Assembly: GCA_032718475.1 (NCBI GenBank)
Contig: JAUCBJ010005574.1
Location: forward strand, 23,396-87,395
Reading direction: 5' to 3'
From: Nemertoderma westbladi
Lineage: Eukaryota > Xenacoelomorpha > Nemertodermatida > Nemertodermatidae
Length of the DNA: 64,000 bases
A program made the position numbers and the translations under genes. The first letter of the stretch is position 1. Every line of letters begins with the position of its first letter. Positions 55,045-64,000 of the stretch are shown here, one piece after another. The notes beneath the pieces are model-generated. The model was not told the DNA's origin. It did not search any database and worked only from the letters and a program-made list of their open reading frames with translations.

Positions 55045-55688
55045 CCGATGAGATAGGGTTACAGACGAGGCCGAGTAGAATGGCAGTAACTACTATCTCG
55101 AGCAAGGATGAGGTCCTGGAGATGAGGACGGGAAGGTGCGATATATCAGCAATAGCACCGGGATGTGATTATGGGGCGACCATCGACCCCATACAGATAA
55201 TAGAATCGATTAATATAAGCGCCAGGCGACCCACTAGGATCGAGGTCGAGAAAAACCGGTTCCTGGACAATATCGATTTCTCAATACCAGAAGTGGACAT
55301 CTCGAAGGAATCCATGATAGTCGGAATGGATTGTCTGACAGCCCACGAGAGAGTACGGACCATATTCGGAGAGAATAAGCAGCGGGATCCGATGGCGATT
55401 CTCACGCCATTCGGATGGATGCTTAGCGGCCCAATTAAAACCAAGATTCCATTCAGGGTGTCGGAGACATCAGGGTGCATGCTATCAGGCACTGTTGAGG
55501 AGGTAAAGGAGAAACCAGAGACGGGCGATGGGGAAGTCCCATGTGAGAAGCGGCCCGGGGAAGGATACCAGGAGTTGGGTATGGATCTGGAACCACACAT
55601 AGTGGAGCGTGGTGAAAGGATAGAGGATAGTTCCAGAGAAATACCGTCGGTAGATGAATTAGGAGGGGAAGCAACAGCAAGAGAGTGA
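55029..55688 (+). pseudogene. BEL/Pao-type protease region after the frameshift, element 2
   Basis: A 219-aa frame beginning ENWVADEIGLQTRPSR and going through IVGMDCLTAHERV and FGWMLSGPIKTKIPFRV, as in element 1. The DSG active site lies in the damaged junction (about 55005-55020) and is not encoded. A TGA at 55686 ends the frame where element 1 has an open Trp codon. So this copy makes no working protease. Confidence 0.7.
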
Positions 55689-55709
55689 GCGGAGGAGAAT
55701 GGATTTGAC

Positions 55710-55934
55710 GTGGAAGACTTAGAGACGATGGGATGGAACAAGGATGTTCCCGGCAAGTATCGGTATGAGGATGGAGAAGAGTGGACGGCAAGATATCCGG
55801 AGAAGTGTCCGGAGGAGACGCCGGTCCGGTTGAGAGTCATACCGAAAAGGGGGAGGTCAAATAAGAAGACAGGGTGGAAAGGGATAGGATTACTATCATT
55901 ACTTTCAATTTCATTTCATTCTACCGCCAGGTGA
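55710..55934 (+). pseudogene. C-terminal tail of the protease ORF, element 2
   Basis: The 74-aa frame MEDLETMGWNKDVPGKYRYE... matches the region before and into the hydrophobic segment of the element 1 frame (KTGWKGIG) but loses phase there. Sequence after 55942 (GGILLPGDHEEIKK) continues the homology in another frame. Confidence 0.55.
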
Positions 55935-56159
55935 CGACAAGATGAAGGGTGGCATTTTGCTGCCAGGGGACCATGAGGAAATCAAGAAGGCGACCAAAAG
56001 ACCCGATTTTAGGGTTGTGGAGGAGGGAGAATCAATTTCTAGAGAGTTGGAATTGACAAGGAGAGTGGGGCGAAGGACAAGAGGACCTGCAGGGGGGCAG
56101 TGGGAGAGTGCCTGCTGGAAGAATCGATGGAAGATCGAAGAACCGCCCTTAGGTTGTTA

Positions 56160-57545
56160 AGTCGTCCAATATGTTGAACTGAGGGGGGTGGGAATGAGGG
56201 CGAGACGCCTTTCCCAACAAAATATAAAATAAATAATAAAGCAAATAATAAATAAGTAAGATAGTAGAAAGTTAGAAATTAATAGTAGTAGATAGTACGT
56301 AGCACTAAGTAAGTAGTTATAAGTTAGGGAGTGTGGTATATTGACATTCCATGAGAGTAGTAGCAGGGTACATAGTACCGGAGTAGCAGGGTACATAGTA
56401 CCGAGAGAGTTAGGGGTTGTGGGCACCGAAAGCGCCACATAGTAAGAGAGTAGAGGGTATGGTATGTAGGTATACCATAGAGGTAGTAGCAGAGGGGTTG
56501 TGGGCACTGAAAGTGCCACATAGAAAGAGAGAGGGTATGGTATGTAGGTATACCATAGAAGTAGTAGCAGAGGGTTGTGGGCACCGAAAGCGCCACGTAG
56601 AAAGAGAGTAGAGGGTATGGTATGTAGGTATACCATACAGGTAGTAGCAGAGGGGTTGTGGGCACCGAAAAACGCCATGTAGAGAGAGAGTGAAGGGGGT
56701 GGTATGTAGATATACCATAGTAGCAGTACTAGGGTACATAGTACCATAGAAGTTAGAAATTGTGGGCACCGAGAGCGCCACGTAGTAAGAAAGTAAAGGG
56801 TATGTAGGCATAGCATAGTAGTGGTAGGGTACATAGTAAGAAGGAAGTAGCAAGGTAGATAGGATGATAGCACAGACAGGGGTAACATAAGAAAAATAAA
56901 ATAAAACAAAGGAAAATTGGAACTTTGGTAGTGGTAGAGAACATAGGACATTGTGGAGCAGTGGAGATGGGCCAGCTCATGGGCCTTGTCTGCCACAAGT
57001 CGATGGACTGGGGCAAGCTCCGGGGGAGCACGGAGTGGGCACAGGACATTGTGGAGCAGTGGCGATGGGCCAGCTCATGAGGCTTGTCTGCCACAAGCCG
57101 ATGGACTGGGGTAAGTTCCGAGAGGAGTATGAGAGGAGTACGAGGGAAGTATGGAGAGGAGGTGTTGGCGCATGAGGAAGTGAGAGGAGTGCAATTCATG
57201 TGTGGAGAGCGAGCAGTAAGAGAGAGAGTAAGGGACAACGAGGTCCGTGAGAGAGAGAGTATGGGACAGAGAGGTCCGAGAATGAGATTAAGAGTGAGGT
57301 TTTTTGAAAATTGTGTGAAGAGAAAGCACAATTATCTCAAACGGAGACATCAGATACCTTGGTACAACATAGCTCGCGATTGCACCAAGGAGGGGTAGCA
57401 ACAACATACCCAGGGGGGCGGCCTGGAAAGCCGACCCCGAGAAAAGAACTCCACCCCACACCCGATATTAGATTGGGTTCCAGCGGAATTGAAGCGCACT
57501 TGAGGTTGATGCTATCTTCTCACCGGGAAGATAGCATGGGGGGAG
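56160..57545 (+). repeat. Purine-rich 3' internal region with tandem palindromic units, element 2
   Basis: About five units of roughly 75-85 bp at 56407-56800 contain gtatggtatgtaggtatacc, agtagcagaggggttgtggg and caccgaaagcgccac. Two copies of a longer unit with gatggactggggcaag follow at 56950-57115. The region ends in the polypurine tract ggggggag (57538-57545). Open frames on the minus strand are repeat artefacts. Confidence 0.75.
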
Positions 57546-58205
57546 TGTAAGCGGATTCAATTCCACTTCATTACCCACCAGAAAATGGGACTAGTGGCAT
57601 TTTAGCAATATGTTGGGGACACGAGATTACCAATATCAATCTCGTATCATATCCAACATTGGGGGGGGGGGGGGGCGACACAAGCCCCAAAGCCACATAG
57701 AAAGGTTAGAGGTCAAACCACCTCGGAGGGAATACAGCTAGTAGAGGCTAGCAGCGGAGGGGAAACACTCCCAGAGAGTGCCAAGGTGACAAGTAGTATA
57801 TTAGCCAATAGTGGGGAGGGATGAGGGAAGCACATGATATGGAACAGGAAAGCATCCATTGGGTAGAGGGCCAAAGTAGAGTAAGAAGGTGAACCAATAT
57901 TCAATGTATTAATCATATATTATCCTACAATACTGGTTTACCGGTCAGTCGTGTTATTCAGTTTATTTAGTGCAGACCGGTCATAGTAAATGACCGCCAC
58001 CGCCATACCGGTAACAATTTATCTGTATTTCTGCTTTCAATCATACATACATTGTGCTATTGCTGCCTATATTTACTAATATCAAAAGACAACAGGAACT
58101 TTTACTGTTTTCTCAGTCGGCCTCGGCCAAAGCTAACAGCACGATCCCCAGCAGAACGGTGACGCGTACTTTACCAATCCGGTCGGGATCTCTGATCCCG
58201 TCACA
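57546..58205 (+). repeat. 3' LTR of BEL/Pao element 2
   Basis: 660 bp, full length for this family, TGTAAGCGG...GATCCCGTCACA, with a 15-base G run at 57661-57675 and the gagatta/aatctc hairpin. Confidence 0.85.
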
Positions 58206-58210
58206 GATTG
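58206..58210. repeat. Target-site duplication of BEL/Pao element 2 (right)
   Basis: GATTG, partner of 52424-52428. Confidence 0.8.
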
Positions 58211-58680
58211 AGACTGAGCAGCATTACCCACTCAAACAGTTAAATTACAAGTGCGGAAAATGCTATAGCACGATAGTTGCAGAAAGAGTTTGGTCACCTA
58301 ACTTGTCTTTAATAAGAGAGGTATTATCACACAGGCTAACAAAAGAACAGATTGAATAACAATGAAATATCTTCGCAGAATACAGCACCAGAATTAATTA
58401 AGCAATCAGAATCAAACCCGAAAAAACGTCTGCCTTGGAGCTTTTCAAGCTATGAAAGCTTCCTGCACTATTTCTGGAGTGATGCAAGGGAGGGAGGCAG
58501 TATCACACGAATGTAAGAGTTCATCTATTTGATGTTAAATCATAAGAATGTCTGAGTTGTATGGCTGATTAAACAGAGATGAATATATATTAGCGAAGCA
58601 ATTTGCAATACCCTGTTCATCATTACAGCCATCTATAGAGGAGCTTATATTAATTCAGATGACTTAATTAGGCCTGATAC
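58211..58680 (-). pseudogene. Decayed non-LTR element, pre-RT linker and first RT block
   Basis: The minus strand encodes SIDGCNDEQGIANCFANIYS and SLFNQPYNSDI, then CITPEIVQEAFIA and CNYRAIAFSALV. The ...IANxFAxxYxSLYNS... linker and NYRAI block are typical of non-LTR ORF2 between endonuclease and RT. It continues across BEL/Pao element 2 into 52423-51798. Stops and shifts make it dead. Confidence 0.7.
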
Positions 58681-58689
58681 TTTATGATA

Positions 58690-59509
58690 AATATTTGTCT
58701 CTTATACAGTTATATAATTTATCTATCTATGTATCCCGTCTCTATGGCTAACTGATATTGTCTTCGTGCAGAAACTGTCTTAGTCTCTGTGTCATCTGAA
58801 ACTACACTACTTCCTGTCTAATTGTCTTAAACTGTCTCCCGTCTTTGTGACTACTATAACTACCTCCAGTCTCTTTGACTTAAACTGTCTCAAGTCGTTA
58901 TCGGTATGAAATTGTCCCCAGTTTCTATGTAGCTTCTGGTTGAATTGTCTCTATTGATAACGATGGTGACTCAAGTATCTGTGGCTACTGGCATTGACTC
59001 AAGTCTCTATATATGGTTTGATTATTGCCAGTAACTTACCGAGACAGTCTCAAGTCTCTGCGACAACTGAGACCAGGTCTCTGAGTCACAATATTTCTGT
59101 TTTTCTCTTTGTGTTTAACTTAAAATCTTAAAATAATGAATACTGATTCAGCCATATAGCTACTATTTGTGTTATTTTTGTTAATTACTATGTGTGAACG
59201 AACACCTTAGTCTCGTTAACAATAGATTCCACAACCGTTAATGTTTTACTTGTACTAATAAATGATATAACCATATATAATGTATCATTTGGTTCTTGTG
59301 TTTGTTATTAACTGTTATTGGATGAAGGGGAGGTAAATACAGATTATATATTGAATAATGTTATTAGTGTTCGTGTTATATTCTACTCTACGTAAATAAT
59401 GAATCTCAAAAACTTACCCAATCCAGCAATACACGGCTTGTATTTAATAAATAAAATGCACAATTTAGTTGTTGTTTCGTTATCTATCACCTCATTTATG
59501 TTACATTTA
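58690..59509. other. gtctc-rich, AT-rich insert inside the non-LTR element
   Basis: No gene. 58730-59100 has many short ctgtctc / caagtctct words, as in a degenerate tandem repeat. The rest is AT-rich. It separates two linker parts of the same non-LTR ORF2, so it probably was inserted there. Confidence 0.5.
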
Positions 59510-59790
59510 TTATAATAATATTATCGCATCATAAAATACATGCCGTAATTTTCTAATTTCCACGAAAATTTTCTGGTTGTTCTCCAAACAGGCCGAGATT
59601 AGTTTATCACATTTAATAATATCAGTGGAACGCTTCAAATGACGCACGACATATTTATACTGTGCTCTGGAAACCCTATGGGGATGGAATACAGCTATTT
59701 TCTGATTCATTAGTGCAGCTGGTCGAGACCCAAACACTATGCCCGAATACGGACTCTTCCCAGAACGGTTTTACAATATGAATTCTAGAA
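59510..59790 (-). pseudogene. Decayed non-LTR ORF2, endonuclease-RT linker
   Basis: After KPFWEE (in another phase) the frame reads HPHRVSRAQYKYVVRHLKRS and DKLISACLENNQKIFVEIRK. The RAxYKxAVRxxKR ... LAxxLxxNxxxxFWxEIKK pattern is the linker of non-LTR ORF2 proteins, immediately before the IDG...IAxxFA segment found at 58680-58640. No endonuclease precedes it, so that domain was deleted. Confidence 0.6.
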
Positions 59791-59841
59791 ACCACCCATG
59801 TTGCGAGACTGGCGGACACTCCCAGAGTAGTGCCATTCCCG

Positions 59842-59862
59842 CACACACACACACACACACAC
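59842..59862. repeat. (CA)n microsatellite
   Basis: About ten CA units, located inside the 3' part of the decayed ORF1 (plus-strand view). Confidence 0.9.
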
Positions 59863-59869
59863 CTGCCGG

Positions 59870-60940
59870 CCACAATGCCCCAGATAGAGCAGCTTACAGG
59901 TCACTAGAATTGATCAAAACCTTAAAGTAGGCTGTACGTGCCTCATTGTGTGACTTTTCTCGACATCCTATAGAGTGACTTTAATTCCACGGCACAGTAA
60001 ATTCTTAACAATATCCTCTCTGGAGGTTTCCGGATAATGTCTGAACATAAATATGTCTGGGGCTGCAGCCCTGAGATGAGGTGAGTCACCCTCAGTCTAA
60101 TTGACCTTAGCTGTACCAATGGTGTAATTGTTGCGTCTCCCTCTCCTCAGTGCAACTACAGTAAACCCATCATTATCGTCATATCCCCTGGGAGACAAAC
60201 GTGTCCCAGTTTGCACTGCCTGAAATGCTGCATGTAGGAGTAATCATAGACACGGCGGTCGTCTTCAATAGAAGCGCTGGACATTAGGTGCTTGTGGCCG
60301 CAATAACATAACATCCCTATAAGACTGTTCGGGAAGTGGGGGCACCATACTGGAGCTAGATGAAACTCCAGCAGCTGACCCCATGGTGAATCCTCGCCAT
60401 ACCCTGGATGGGTTATCTCTTTTTTGAGCTTTACTTAGTTTGGACACTAGGTGAGTTTCCAGTTGTACATTTATAGAATTTTGTCATTCATCTTATCATT
60501 GAGCATCGAAATTTGTACAGAATTCTCAGTCTCGTGGATTGAACCCGGGGTACTTTATGGGCATCATTCCGGAACTACTCAACATCATCAGACTATCCCA
60601 AATATCTCTGAAGTTGGCGAATGTAGCACTTCTGTCAGGAGTCACGACTCACCACCTCCAAGTCGAATTACTCATATAATGCCATCTTGGCTGTTAAAAT
60701 CTGCTCTGCTGTTAAACGAGATAAACAAGTAGAGCTTGTGTCAGTAAGCGTCAGCTATGACACACCCTGAACAATCAATGTTAAACAAGTATTAACAATA
60801 AAAACTGGGACCTCATTACCACTGATATCAGTAGTTCCATTAATGGTGCCAAGACCTCCTGCTCCAGGGCCGGCACCCGCACCGCCAATAAAAACTCCCG
60901 TAGACCCAGAGGAATGGCGTGCCAGATCAAAAACAGTCTG
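59870..60940 (-). pseudogene. Decayed non-LTR ORF1 (long zinc-finger-less type), minus strand
   Basis: Pieces in order on the minus strand are GNEVPVFIVNTCLTLIVQGV (60840-60730), TAEQILTAKMALYE, a Ser-rich linker (about 60400-60330), GFTVVALRRGRRNNYTIGTA, and DIFMFRHYPETSREDIVKNL with RTAYFKVLINS. The last part matches the C-terminal RRM-like unit of non-LTR ORF1 proteins, ending near WPAGV. Many stops and shifts are present. With the linker and RT pieces further down it forms one ORF1-ORF2 element read toward lower coordinates. The start near 60935 has a Gly/Ala-rich run of unknown meaning. Confidence 0.5.
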
Positions 60941-61374
60941 TATGTAAGCAGTTGTTGAGTAGTGCAAGAGTGCATATAGTACATATGTACGTACAGGTTG
61001 TTGTAGGTTTTGGTATTGCCTCGGGTAACCTAATATCAAATATATTTGAAATTTTATTTGAATTATCTTTATCTGACAATAAACATATATATAATCATAA
61101 TGACTAATAATGAATACTGATCTACATGCATATAGCAACCTTGTTTAAATTGCAAACAGCACAATGCAAATTACAGAGGATGACTACATCAAAGAAACAC
61201 TTTAATACAGCACTAGGCCTAATGTATATCTACGCCACATAATAAACATCTAATTAATATCCACTGTGTGAAAAATAGAAAAGATTGTATATAAATATTT
61301 ATTTTATGCTGAGACTAATAAGAAACTGCATCCGCAATTAATCACTAGTATCCTCTGCACTGACACAACAAATA
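60941..61374. other. AT-rich interval, possible 3' UTR of the MFS-like gene
   Basis: No coding sequence recognised. It lies just downstream of the stop of the minus-strand MFS-like gene, so part may be its 3' UTR. Confidence 0.4.
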
Positions 61375-61661
61375 CTATATTTTTGTAGTTGATAATAAAC
61401 GTTTCGCAGTATCATTTCTCTGGTCATCATTCCCTTGTGCATCTACTAAAAATGATGAAGGAGTTTTAACAGATGATAGGATATGTTGTCTTTCTTCTGA
61501 ATTTGATATACTTTCTTGCTGGAATATATTATGGCCTCGACAAATGTAGTAAAGTTGGACTCCGGCCGCCAGTGGAAATATAACTATTCCAAATAAACTC
61601 ATTGATGAAGATGCAGTTGGAAATCCATATTGTTGGGAGAAAGCAGCTCCAATAATCGGTC
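61375..61661 (-). CDS. MFS-like transporter, last coding exon
   Basis: The exon starts after ...tatctttag (61662-61667) and encodes PIIGAAFSQQYGFPTASSSM, then a membrane segment LFGIVIFPLAAGVQLYYIC and a polar cytosolic-type tail to the stop at 61375. Joined by phase to the exon at 61836-61973 it gives FMIG-PIIGA, the usual ...lGxxiGPxiGG motif in the C-terminal half of major facilitator transporters. Splice sites (gt/ag), reading phase and protein motif agree. Substrate and subfamily are not identifiable. No disabling change is visible. Earlier exons lie beyond the window or were not recognised. Confidence 0.55.
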
Positions 61662-61835
61662 CTAAAGATATAAGTAATCTGTAAATATTTCTCAATCATA
61701 GGAAGGACTCATCCAATAATATGATGATACCAATAGTATCTATCATCTTATTACTTAGATGATTGTGTAGATGATCATGGTTTTACTGTCTATAAAATTT
61801 AGGTTTAATAGAATCGTAAATAATTGTTTACTAAC

Positions 61836-61973
61836 CAATCATAAATCCTATAGCTGCTGTTGCTCTATATGCCGAACCAATCACGCTGTGAGTTTCTGGG
61901 GCATCCGGCCACCCCCGAACTCTAATTGCGATGCGAGTTTGTGTCTCCAAACTCGGTACAAAAGTGAATCCAC
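61836..61973 (-). CDS. MFS-like transporter, penultimate exon
   Basis: A 138-bp exon between ...gatttag (61974-61980) and gttagt (61835 downward). It encodes GFTFVPSLETQTRIAIRVRG and HSVIGSAYRATAAIGFMIG. The last part is a transmembrane helix of the major-facilitator type. The exon begins with two bases of a split codon and ends with one, matching the next exon's phase. The 174-bp intron between the exons is unremarkable. Confidence 0.55.
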
Positions 61974-62484
61974 CTAAATCATATAAAAAATAAATTAATT
62001 TTATAGATAGGATGTGCATGTGCAACTTAAGACTGCCTGTTAGTCCGAAATGTATGTATAGTGGTGGCTAAACCCCCAGTGATGTTCTTCCTCATTTTTC
62101 CATTTCTAAACAAAACAACTATAGTACATCATAAAATAAATAATTTAGACAATTATGTACCTATTAGCAATACCAAAATCGTGTCCATTATGAGAAGACA
62201 AGGCAAGGGGCAAACCCCAAAAACATGCGTGTCTTGGAAAACCCAAGGCATAAGACCTGAACTGGAAGAGGAAGGCAGTTGGATAATAACATAACGATTT
62301 GGATATTTTTTTATTTGTTGGATTTGACAAGTTTAAATTATGAGTGCATCATTATATACTAGTATTAAAGTCTAACAATAATTTCAGTTAGTATAATAAT
62401 TAATGAGCCACACTAAGCCTAAGTAATAACTATTTATATCATTGTGTGCAAAGTAGGACTTTGCAGCTCAAGCGACCCAAGCAT
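61974..62484. other. Intron or intergenic sequence of the MFS-like gene
   Basis: No exon recognised. A short plus-strand frame at 62061-62294 has no recognisable content. Confidence 0.4.
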
Positions 62485-64000
62485 ACTACTAGGACTACTA
62501 GGATCGGCATGCTGCATTGCAGCTGCATTTTTAAGAATGCTGTGCCGGCTTGTCAACAAAATTGCACCGCCACAACTCCCTATCACCCATGACATTTGCT
62601 AGATCATCCGCATCTTTAAGGCCAGTGTCCTTTAAGATGCGTCTCAAGAAAGTCATGGGCTGTCCACCATGCTTATTCACTCCATGAGGCTGCCAAAGTA
62701 CAAGATTATGCACTGGCTGGTCCTCACGGCGAAAGCAATGTCCTGCAAAGCGGAGGCGATTTTGTTCTAGTGTCAAGCTTGGGGGAACCAATGAGACACC
62801 TCCAATGTTATATAGTGTCTGGTTGGAGATGTGTGCATTGTACTTGACACAATGTACCCGGCGTAGCATTCTTGTGAATGTGCCATCCAGAGATTTGGTG
62901 TCCTCAGCAGTTAGAGCCCAGCATGGACTCCCGTAGAGGAGTACTGGAACTACTGCTGCTCTAAATAATCGGACCTTAAGTTTCCGATTAATTCTAGGTG
63001 ACTTCCAAATCCTGGAAAGCCTATTCAAGGCTGCCCATGCCTTTCCCTTACGTATTCGAAGGTCCTCACCTGACTTCCGGATCCATGATCCCAGGTAACA
63101 GAAGTCGTCCACATGCTCAAGCATACCATCCTTTGAGCTTATGCTCATCCGATCAGAGACTTGCTGAGGATTTTCAAAGTTAACTGTCAGAATTTTGGTC
63201 TTACTGGAGTTAATAAAAAGACCAACACTAGAAGCAGCATGTTCTAATGAGCTGAGGAGCCGCTGGGCTCCCTCTAATGATTCTGAGAGTACTCCTAAGT
63301 CATCAGCAAAGTCTAGATCAGTTAGGTACTTGGCAGGATTTCCTCGACTTCTGGAGCCAGTAGGTGGAGTTATCATCACCCCATCATCATTATGATGATC
63401 TAAGGACATGCGTAGAACATAGTCAACCACAATAATGAACAAGAATGGTGCAAGTGTGTCTCCTTGGAGGACGCCCCATGACACTTCAAATGGTTCTGTG
63501 TCACCGTCAACAGTAGACACAAATGTTGTCGAACCATCGTATACTGATCTGATTGCTGCAATAATTTCATCAGGAATCCCATATAATGAAAGTATGCTGA
63601 ACATACGTGAGCGAGAGACTGAATCAAAGGCCTTGAAGAAGTCAACAAAGATAACAGCCAGATGCCTGTCTTTTTTTTTTGATAACTCTTCAATTATCCT
63701 TCTAAGTGCCAAAATGGGTTCCATGGTCCCACGACCTTTACGGAACCCATTCTGATTTCCACGTAGCAGTCTCTCAATGGGATCCCTGATGCGATTTAAT
63801 AGAATTCTATTGTATAGTTTTGCAGCAATCGAGATCAATGAGATTCCCCGAAAAGAACCATAGAGTGTTAGGTTGCCCTTCTTGGGAACTGGCACCAACT
63901 TATTTGTTTTCATTTCTTGTGGGACTCTTGTTGTACGGTACATGTCTACTATGATGGGATAGATGAGCTTTAAACACTCAGGTATTTTAAAGACCTCAGG
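62485..64000 (-). CDS. RTE-like copy 6, RT to C-terminus intact, open to window edge
   Basis: The frame is open from 64000 to the stop at 62531 (489 codons in view). Counting from the Met at 63943, RT has GFRKGRG (66-72), FVDFFKAFDS (99-108), GVLQGDTLAPFLF (157-169) and the catalytic FADD (212-215). The thumb has YLGSWI, IWKSPRINRKLKVRLFRA and LLYGSPCWALT, and the C-terminal part has RLRFAGHCFRREDQ and MTFLRRILKDTGL. The 3' end is the family's gatcctagtag-type tail at about 62485. It is the least damaged copy in the window and may come from a recently active element. The endonuclease would lie beyond 64000. It sits upstream of the MFS-like exons, perhaps in an intron. Confidence 0.85.

Larger units (their letters stand above)
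52429..58205 (+). mobile_element. BEL/Pao-type LTR retrotransposon 2 lacking RT, RNase H and integrase
   Basis: A 5.8-kb member of the same family as 43297-51792 in the opposite orientation, with its own GATTG duplication. The order is 5' LTR, gag N-terminal frame, gag core with knuckles, protease, short C-terminal frame, AG-rich tandem region, 3' LTR. Compared with element 1 it lacks the 2.2-kb coiled-coil/Asn-rich region. Neither copy has a pol beyond the protease. Confidence 0.85.

Noticed and set aside
59676-59873. Small frame with CVCVCVC
   Set aside because: It is generated by the CA microsatellite inside a decayed ORF1.

Overview
This is a 64-kb stretch of an AT-rich animal genome. 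The evidence for an animal is a gene fragment with spliceosomal introns, BEL/Pao and Ty3/gypsy LTR elements, a piggyBac remnant, several non-LTR retrotransposon lineages, MITE-like repeats and long micro- and minisatellites. I cannot place the species. Frequent ACCGGT-centred and AGGCCT-centred palindromes and the RTE/BEL/piggyBac mixture suggest a marine invertebrate, but this is inference. Nothing bacterial or plant-like was seen.

Layout. At 0.6-3.5 kb is a frameshifted, 5'-truncated CR1/Jockey-like non-LTR element on the minus strand. At 5.6-15.1 kb is a second non-LTR element on the plus strand. Its ORF1 is split by a 7.7-kb composite insertion with an 11-bp target-site duplication. The composite is built of RTE-like copies (one nested inside another with its own 12-bp duplication), a gypsy 3' end with LTR, and a piggyBac C-terminal fragment. 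At 15.1-16.9 kb and 28.4-30.3 kb are two intronless minus-strand paralogues, about 94% identical. Each encodes a predicted secreted or membrane-anchored protein with two PR/SET-like modules and no zinc fingers. These are the best host-type coding genes in the window.

Between the paralogues lie a second RTE-like pseudogene (17.1-19.5 kb), large inverted repeats (19.7-21.5 and 25.6-27.2 kb) enclosing a broken gene with FEN1/PIN-like acidic motifs, and another RTE copy flanked by 375-bp direct repeats. At 31.8-39.5 kb is a satellite-rich zone: a (GTC)n tract of about 153 units, 315-bp tandem units carrying CTCF-like cores, a 2.3-kb array of 40-bp units, and MITE-like elements.

At 43.3-51.8 kb (minus) and 52.4-58.2 kb (plus) are two members of one BEL/Pao-type LTR family. 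Each has its own 5-bp target-site duplication. Both carry gag and an aspartic protease region but no reverse transcriptase, RNase H or integrase, so this looks like a gag/protease-only, trans-mobilised family. Both sit in or beside one decayed minus-strand non-LTR element whose pieces run from about 60.9 kb to 51.8 kb and perhaps to 43.1 kb. At 61.4-62.0 kb are the last two exons of an MFS-like transporter gene on the minus strand. The window ends in the most intact RTE-like copy, whose frame is open to the window edge.

Function. Most of the DNA is nested mobile elements. The leads worth following are the double PR/SET secreted proteins, the RT-less BEL/Pao family, and the inverted-repeat unit with a nuclease-like gene and RFX-like motifs.
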